A DNA stretch of 64,000 nt, from positions 1 to 64,000 of the forward strand of contig JAKCPI010025244.1 of assembly GCA_023213315.1 (NCBI GenBank), given 5' to 3'. Source of the stretch: Euborellia annulipes (lineage: Eukaryota > Arthropoda > Insecta > Dermaptera > Anisolabididae). Shown in pieces: positions 49,301-58,300 of the stretch. The notes beneath the pieces are model-generated. The model was not told the origin of the DNA and did not search any database. It was given only the letters and a program-made list of their open reading frames with translations. Each line of letters begins with the position of its first letter. Within the stretch, counting starts at the first letter, position 1. The position numbers and the translations under genes are program-made.

Positions 49301-52300
49301 TCGTTCGCACGTTCCGATTGTCCAACCATTCTTCTTTTGACTATAGCACCGATATAGTGCATATTTTATTTCGATTTTGCTTCCTGATAGATAGGCAACC
49401 CAAATGGCCGACTCGCACATTACGCAGGCGTCGTTGATAGATATCCCTAGAAATTATTATTAAAAGACATTAAAAATTTCATCGGGACGAAAACTACTCT
49501 GCTACTAGCAGTGGCGTCATTTGGGGGGAGGACATTTGCCCACCCCCAAGGGCCCTGATTTTTATAAAATTTTATATTATTCTAAATAAAATACTTCAAA
49601 ATACATGTACGAGTATATAAACTGTACAAAATTAAACAATTAATTAAATGTTTGCCCCCCACCCAAGAAAGAGTTTTTTTTTTTAACACTCACACTTTTT
49701 TCTCATTCACACACACTCGCACTCACCTTCACACAGTATTTTCGGCAACTCAGGCCATATAAGACATTTACGATATCCGTTATTGTGGGTCCAGGCATTC
49801 TTATTTAATCCATTTGGTATCCATGGCTTAAACCCGCGACTTTTGGTATACGAGGTTAGTACGCTAACCCCGGTACACCAAGCCCCGAGGGCCAAGAAAA
49901 AGTTGAAATGACGTCATTGACTAATAGGCCTTGCTTGTTTATAGAAATCTTGAGGCTGTTCTTTTTTCCGCCAGCAAAAATTTTAGGGTACGTGTGTGCT
50001 GCCATCTATCGTTAGAATTCAGAGTTAACTAACCCTATTCCTATTCTCTTTGACATTTAATTTATTTTCTAATTAATCGAATCGCCATTTTGAGTATTCA
50101 TTAATTTTTTAATTAAGTTATCTATTTCCTGGCATCTTTCTACAAATTAGTAATATATCATCTAATATTTTGTTATATAAAATAACAATCAACTATCAAA
50201 GAACAAAACCACGTAAGTTTAAGTTCACCATTTATTCTTTTGGTTGATCTGCAGAAAAGTGCCAGGCATGGGCCCCTAGAGGGCGCTGAGGTGATTCATT
50301 TGTTTTCTTTCGTTCTTCTTTGGGATTCGTTACACTATTTTTTTTATAAGACGACATTTTTACATTCATCTCCTGGACTTCCTTCATTGAAACGTCCCTG
50401 CCTATTGTTTTTTGCCATTTTGCCATTTTTGTCTCTGGAATTCCCATTTTTTCGGCATTTAATTTCGGCAGGTAAGAATCTTTTTTTTTTTAAACAACTT
50501 GAGGGGTCCCGACTTCGGTTTTAAGTTCGGTTCTTTATTTTAGAAAAAAATTAAAAACAACTAGGAATTCTCGGCTTCGGTTCGGTCGGTTTCGGTTCGG
50601 TCTCAGTTCGGTTCAAAACCATCCAGTTAGAAGCGAATAGGTAGTTTAAAAAAATTTTCGGGCCGAAGGGTCCGAAAATTTTTTTAATACCGATTCTCTA
50701 ACTGGATGGTTTGAACGAAGAGACAGAAAACGAAACCGAACCGAAGTCGACACTAGTACAAAACAACTTCAGGGATCACGACCTAATTGTTTCGGTCCTT
50801 CGGTTGCAGTCGGTTTCCTTCGATTAAAAAAATTAAAAAAAACTAGAAATTGGCTAGTGACAAAACAAATAGCGTGCTGATTGAAAAGAACGAAAGAATC
50901 AAAACAAATAGCGCGCAAATGAAAAGAACAAAGAATCATGAATGTTAAGTAATGTCAAAAGAGTGAACTAGTCAGCTAGTGCGAGAGTTGACTTATTCTG
51001 AGATTAACCATTCTTTTTTACTTTCTCTTATTTATTGATACTTATTCCACATTTCTCTATTACAGTATTTTCAATTGATCTAGATTTGTATTTAGAATAT
51101 GATACATTTGTAACTTTAAAATTAGATTTTTGTTTGATAAATGAATATTTAGGACAACCAGACATGTAAAGAGAAGTGAGAAAGATGGTCAAATACAAAA
51201 TAATGTTGTAGATGATATTCATTCCAAAATATTATCCACAGGATCATATTTTATAATATTCCAACATGATTCCACCATCCTTCACATTTCACATTTAATT
51301 TGATGATAAATTATATATACATCTTTAAAAAACAATTGCACAGAGTAGCTGGTCATGGCAAATTATTTTATCTTGCAGTCTTTCTTAATTTCGAACCTCA
51401 TAATTAATGTTAGTTATTTATTTAATTTATTATATTTAATTGTTTATGAATTTTTTCTGGGCCTAATCCAACGCGAAGTGTATTCCCATGTTGAAAAGTT
51501 AATTAAATTTTAATTAAAAGTAGTTCGGAACTTCAAAACAGAAGACGTTATATGAATGTTAATTAAAGAGTAGAAATGTTTAATTTTTTTTCTTTTTTTA
51601 ACAGCATCTCTTTCTTTTGACAATAGACGGACCTTGATTTTAATATATACATGACCAAGTGTTGATTTGATTTAATCACAAATTTAAATAAAATGGTTAA
51701 GTTACAGTCACACCCTGTGACTCAAAAAAGGAGGACGAAATAGGATGATCTTATTCTTATTACTGCATTTATAAGGACAATACAAATGGTTTTAAATTTC
51801 CATTATAGAAGAAAAATCCGGAATGTTTGTTTTTTTTCTTATATTAGTAACAGAGTCATTGACCCAACGAGTTTTTATTGCGTATTTGTATAAATTTCGT
51901 AATTTCATCCTTCCAATGAATATATTTAATTTTTAAAAGCATTATTATTTATTAGGATGTGCATTTTCACAATTCATGTATATCTATATTTAATTGTCAT
52001 TCCTATTTGATATATGATCCTCAAACAGTAAATGATATATAACCTATTCTTTGCCCTCGGGCCTTGGTGCAGTGGTTAAAGTACTGGCCTTCTATACCAA
52101 GGGTCGCGGGTTCGCATCCCGTCTCATGCGACAATTTATTTCAATTTAATTGGCTACCAATAAATTGAAATAAATAGAGAAGGGGTCTAAATGGCCTCCG
52201 TTGCCCTAAAAGACCCTAAATAAAAAAAAAAAATAATAAAATAAAATTTCTTCTTTCCTAAAACGATTTTATTATGAAACAATTGTTTTTTAACTTCAAT

Positions 52301-55300
52301 CTATTTTATATTTATACTCAAAACCTGAGATCCCACCTCTCTCAAGTTGGTTGGTCAAAGTTGGTAAAGAAAGATATATTTTGTCATTTAACAAAAACAA
52401 TATTACATATTAGTCCTCGGGCTTGGTGTAGTTGGTAGGGCGCCTGCCTTTTATTCCAAGGGTCGCGGGTTCCCAGGCAGTCGGATGATTTTATTAAAGC
52501 CATTTGGATACCAAATTTTATAAATTTTTTAAAAATAATTAAATTTTCAGCTCTATTTGTCGCTGTGGCTGTTGTCAACCGTTCAATCAGAGAATCTCCC
52601 GTACCCGTTAATCTTGGTCCATCGTCAGCCGAATTCTGTCTTGGAACTTCCAGTAATACAACCGTCACCTCCTGCATCTCCGCCAGCATCTTTATCATCT
52701 TCAGCCAACAATAAACACCAAGAGGAGCAGAACTCGTTCCAATTTCATTCTCAGGACGCTGCCGGGAGGTCCGTTTTCGGGTACCAATTACCTGATCAGG
52801 TGCGCATCGAGGCTCGAGACGCCGACGGCTCCGTCAAGGGCACATATAGCTACTTGGACCCCGAGGGCAAGGCCGTCAAGGTATACATATCTCCACCCAC
52901 GCATGCCGTCATCTTCTTATATCAAATTTTCCTGAACTAACATCTTTCCACAAATCCATCAACAATTGGCATTGACTCTTTGCCAGCGATTATCATTCGT
53001 TATCAAGCTTGTAAAATACCAAAATTCTCAATGCCTTTCTTTTTTTTTCGATATATAAAATTTTTCGAGATGACATTATATACATATGATGATTTTAAAT
53101 TTTTAACAAAATTGTAAAATATTTCAATCGGTGTCAAATATTTTTGACGTACATTAGGTAACTATGCTACAAGGGACGCATATTAATATAACAAACTCCG
53201 TTATATAGTAGAGTATGCCTTGCTGTTGTTTGTTATATTGAATAGGATGAAATTTTTTTTCTGCAATATTATTTTTTCTGAATAATACAATAATGAACAA
53301 TTAATGAATTTCAAGAAATTAATAAGTTTACTATTCATTTAAATAGATAATTAATTTTTAAAGAAGAATATAATTTTCTTTTAATTACTGATATGGTTAC
53401 TTCGATAAGGGACTTGCAGAAAGATTTTTCTAATCTTTGGAGGAAGTTTATGAAAATTCAAGGTTATACCGAAAATAAAAAAAAAGAAAAATTGTTGCAA
53501 TACAACTTTTCTGAATTATTTCCAATGAATTCTCTCTATCTCTCTTTTGTTCCTCGTCTTCGTGCCACACCCTCAAATTCGGATAAATTCATTTGTCCAT
53601 TCCCGAAGGCAATGGATCATTTTATTGTTATAATTAATTAATAACATGTTTTCAAAATTATTTCCCGCCTGAGGAGTATCAATTTATTAAGTTAGCCAAA
53701 AAAAATATGAGACACGCAAACTAAAGAGATTTCTGACCTTTGTATCTTTTCTAAGATCTCTAGCCTAAGGTCTTGCTATTCAAATAAAAAAAATGATCTA
53801 ATAATTATTTTTTAATAATTAGAGCTGACATTTTTTTAATACTACTTTGAAAATTTTTTTTTACAATTACTATATTTTAATGAATTAATTATTTACTGAA
53901 GGGGTTGTAGAATAATAACCACCTGACCTGACGTTGCCTCTTGGAGTGAAAAAAAGGAGATTTGGCTTATATATTAGAATACTAGAACGTGGCTGTAGCT
54001 GTTGAATAGGAAAGAGGATACAGCCAAATAATTGAGCTTCTATTTGGATATATATACACTCTTTATAGGAACGTTTCGGTTGGGATCAACCCTGCGTTCT
54101 TCAGCCTTCAAAGAGCATATTTAAATTTATTATACATAAATAGAGTTGTCATTTGTTAATACAAGTTATTTGCATTTTTTGTCCAAAGAATATAATTATA
54201 TTTAAAGAGACCAATTAGTGATACTACGAATTTCAGACTTATAATCATTATAAGTCTGAACTTCATAGTATCACTTGTTGGTATTTTTAAGAATTATTAC
54301 ATTCGTTGGACATAAAATGGCAAATAACTTGTATAAACAAATGACAACTTTATTTATGTATATAAAATTTAAATATTCTCTTTGAAGGCTTAATATGGCA
54401 GGGTTGATCCAAGTCGAAACGTTCCACTAAATAGTGTTTATTACCAAATAGAGGCTCAATTATTTGGCTGCCTCCTCTTTTCTATTCAACACTATACAAG
54501 TTTGATCAGAGCTTATGATTCTTTTTTGATTTCTGTATCCCTAGTTAGTCCTTCACCAAATTGTACGACTTTTAATTCCTTATGTACTTTTTATTACAAG
54601 AATGTATATCTTTCTAATTCCTCCACATATTCCTTGTTTTATTTCGCGTATTTATACTACACCAAATAGCACACTTACCCTTTAAACCTGCTAATGATTT
54701 CTTTGGTTGGATGACTGCCAGGTTGAATTAAAAATGTGAAAGAGAGAACAAACTTAGTTTTCAGAGAGATGAAAAAATGATGATTTTCCATTTGACCATG
54801 CATTGAAAAAAATCTCACACTACGAAACTTCGACATTAGTTAAAAATAAATAGTCGGACTAAGCCGAGAGTAGAACTCTGCCCACCCACTATTCAAAAAA
54901 ATAACGCAACGCGTTTTTTTATTTGTTTTGACTTAGCTCCTTTCTATGCTAAGTTTTCAAATTTAAATAATTTTTTAACAAATCTATAACAAATTAGAGT
55001 AATAATATTATATTGTATATCATTTTACTCGGGAGAAAGTCTAGTTTTTGAATATATAAAAAAAATATTGCCCCCTCCCCTCTAGAGCGCCCCCTAATGG
55101 TCCGATGTTTACCAAAAACTTTTCAATTCTTGGCCTTTACCTTTAGTTTATGTGTGCAAAATTTCAAACCAATTGAATAAAAAGTTTTTGAATTTTCGTT
55201 GACGTAAAAAAATTAACCACAGACATCATTCCAAAAACTACTTAAATGGATTCAGGGGACCTCAAAATGCATTTTGGCATCTTCAGTTCAATTTCGATTT

Positions 55301-58300
55301 TTTTTTACGATTATTTTACCTGCCCAACCTATGATTTGGGGGCAAAGTTAATAAGTAATTTTTATTATTTTTTTTTATTTTTATTCCAATCTGGCTGCCA
55401 TCCAACAATAATAAAAAAATAAATATAAAATATCCACCCTAATGAAAAACAATTGTCAGAAACAGATTTTAGAAAAATTTTTTATGTATTAATATTATTT
55501 ATTATTAATCTTTGGCATTCTGCCTAAAGTCATTTTGCTATTTATTTGTGTATGAATTTATAAATATTAAATTAATTTTTTTTTTTATTTTTGGAAAACG
55601 ATTTAACAATTTTAATAAGTGATGAGACCAATTTAATTTAAATTTTAAATTACGTCTTTTAGAAAAATTGATCCAACCGAAACATTTTCAATAAAATAAA
55701 TAATATTTTAATGATGAATTAATTAATATTCCATCAGTTATCATTAGTTTTAAAAAATACTCCAACATTTTTGCTTATAAAGCGCAAATAATTGAATAAA
55801 AATTTTATTGTTTTCATAAATTATTTTTAATATAGCTCTTTATTTATTTTTATATGATATACAAACACATTCTAAAAACAAATCAGCATCTTGAGTGTGG
55901 CATCTAATCCTCCTTTTGACCCTGAAAGCAGATGATTTAACACGCAGTAATTGGCGTCCAGTAATAGAATATTTATTCACTCACGTTTATTATTAATTAA
56001 CATTTTTCCTTTCCTATTAACCATGTTCTATTATAGTTTATTATTTTGATTTGGTAGATTATTACTTTATCTTACCTATATTTCTATGTTTTAATACCTA
56101 GTATATAGAGAGAAAGTATTCGTATCATGTCAAGAATTCGATGTCGAGATTTTGATGGATATACACGTTTTGAGGTCCCCTGATTCCAAAAAAGTGGTTT
56201 TCGCCACATGGTCTCTCTGTGTGTGTTCAATTTAAAGCATGAAGGAATTGAGCTAGGAGGCTTGAAAATAAGTTTTTGATCAAAATCGGCCAAAGCGTAC
56301 TGGTACTTTACTGATGTACTTTTTCAGTTTTTTTTCGATTTTCTCAAAGTTCGCTCTAACGATTTTGATTAAAATTCAAAAATCAATTATTTTTTTAGAT
56401 GCTCTTTAAAACGAATATTCTCATTTTGCCCTCAAAATTGTTTGAAGTACACTTTACTCTTGTATTTCATAAGTAAATTAGGAGAAATGGTTGCCATAGT
56501 AACAAAATATAAACATTTTCCTTTGTTTATACATTTTACATCTTTTAATTTTAATATATCTGCGGAAACTGAATCTATATCGACACAAAAAATCTGGTGT
56601 CACAAGCCCAGAACACAACTTTTACTTACCGAAGATAAGAGAGATTTCTGTGCTGTGCGACCAGTTACACCAGATTTTTTAAATTGAGACTTGGAAAGTT
56701 TAAAGATCTTTTTTATTTGAACCCCACATTCATTTTTGAAACTAATAGAAAGGGCTCTTTTGACAGAATTAGCACATATAATAACTTCTGCCCTAAAGAA
56801 TAATGAACAAATCGATCTTAAAAGACCACACATTTATTGATAGGCCAAAAAGAAATTGAAATATTTTCGACGTATTTTACTTGTAAATGAAAATCTTGTT
56901 GAACAGATTGCTCTACTGCAAATAAATTGATGGTCATCAGCTCAAGTCACGTTGTTTAAGTGCTTGGATAATGATCAACATGAACAAAAACAAAACACCG
57001 CCTAGGAGAGATACATAGATAGAGAGGACTCCACCCAAATTTGTTACAAGATTCAATCTCAAGGCCGCCGGGCAGAGGGAATAATACAGGTCACGACCCA
57101 CCCCAATTGGATGCTGATTAAAAGAAGTTATAAAAAAATGATGGACAATACCTCCGGGGAATATTGAAAATTATCTGCTAAAATCCTTCCAATTAAGCCT
57201 TTCAAAATTGTTTAACAACTCTTTAAAGAACGGATTAAATCATTTAAGGAAATAATTTGTTCTTATGTAGTAAAATTAATAAATAAATTTTTATTTTCTT
57301 ATGCAATAGATAGAATATAAAATGTCTTGATTAATAAAATCAATTCATCATTTTTTTTATATATATAAATTAAATTATATTGTTCTTGAGCGTAATTCAA
57401 ATTTTTCAGTTTGAAAAGTTGCCACACGAAAAGTGTTTAACAGTGGCTCTAATAATGACAATGATATGTTTTTTGGCTCTCTTGAAAAATAAACAAAAAT
57501 GGAGTTGGGCACTTTAGACTACCAATTAGAACGTCCATATATAGGTAAGAGAAAGTAAAAAAAGAATAAAATAAAATGATAGTATAAAAATTATTAAGCA
57601 ATTAAATAGAGCTAAAGGACCCCTCTTATTAAAAATAAATCACGAATGCATTTTCAAGGTGTTCTGGATTATGCGTTTTATAGTTTAAAATTATAATTGC
57701 TAGTAATGACAGCTTAATCTTTTTTCATAAACAAAGTGCATCACGAATTGCCACAAATCAAGTTCACCTAATCTAAAATATGAGCTAGCTTTCATTCAAT
57801 TAAATTATAATTATTATGATATATATATATATATATATATATTAATAAGTATGATATTTATAAATAATAAATTAATTAAAAGGGGAAATTTTTCCTTATT
57901 TCGCTTAAGCCAGGGTCACACCGGGCGATTAGTCGCTGCTTATTTCTAACTGCGATTGGTCGCTGCTTTCTAGTAGTAGCGATTAGCCTGAAGGGGTCCA
58001 GGGGGGCCGGGGGGGGGGGCCCCCCCCACACTAAAAAAAAAAAAAAATTTTTTTTTTTTTTTTAATTAAATAATTTTTTAAAAAAAAAAAAAAAAAGGGG
58101 GGGGGGGGGGGGCCTGTCATACGAAGCTATTGTTAACTTTCTAGCTGCGATTGGTCGCAGAACATGTTCTAATCCAGTCGCAGCGACTATTTAGTAGTAG
58201 CGAGTGGAGTTAGTAGAGACTAGGCTGTCACACTATGCCCCGTGTGTCCGAGGCTTTAGGAGGCTCATGGCTAATCGGATAAGCTGCGTTTTAGGAACGC

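Larger units (their letters stand above)
28929..52550 (+). other. First intron of the cuticle gene, 23.6 kb
   Basis: GTGAGT donor to TTTTCAG acceptor, phase 0. It holds most of the Helitron, hAT, SINE and family A copies listed here, plus one possible opposite-strand exon (50232-50447). Confidence 0.7.

Noticed and set aside
53393..53641. 82-codon frame in cuticle intron 2
   Set aside because: No recognisable domain, AT-driven composition and no splice sites of fitting phase.
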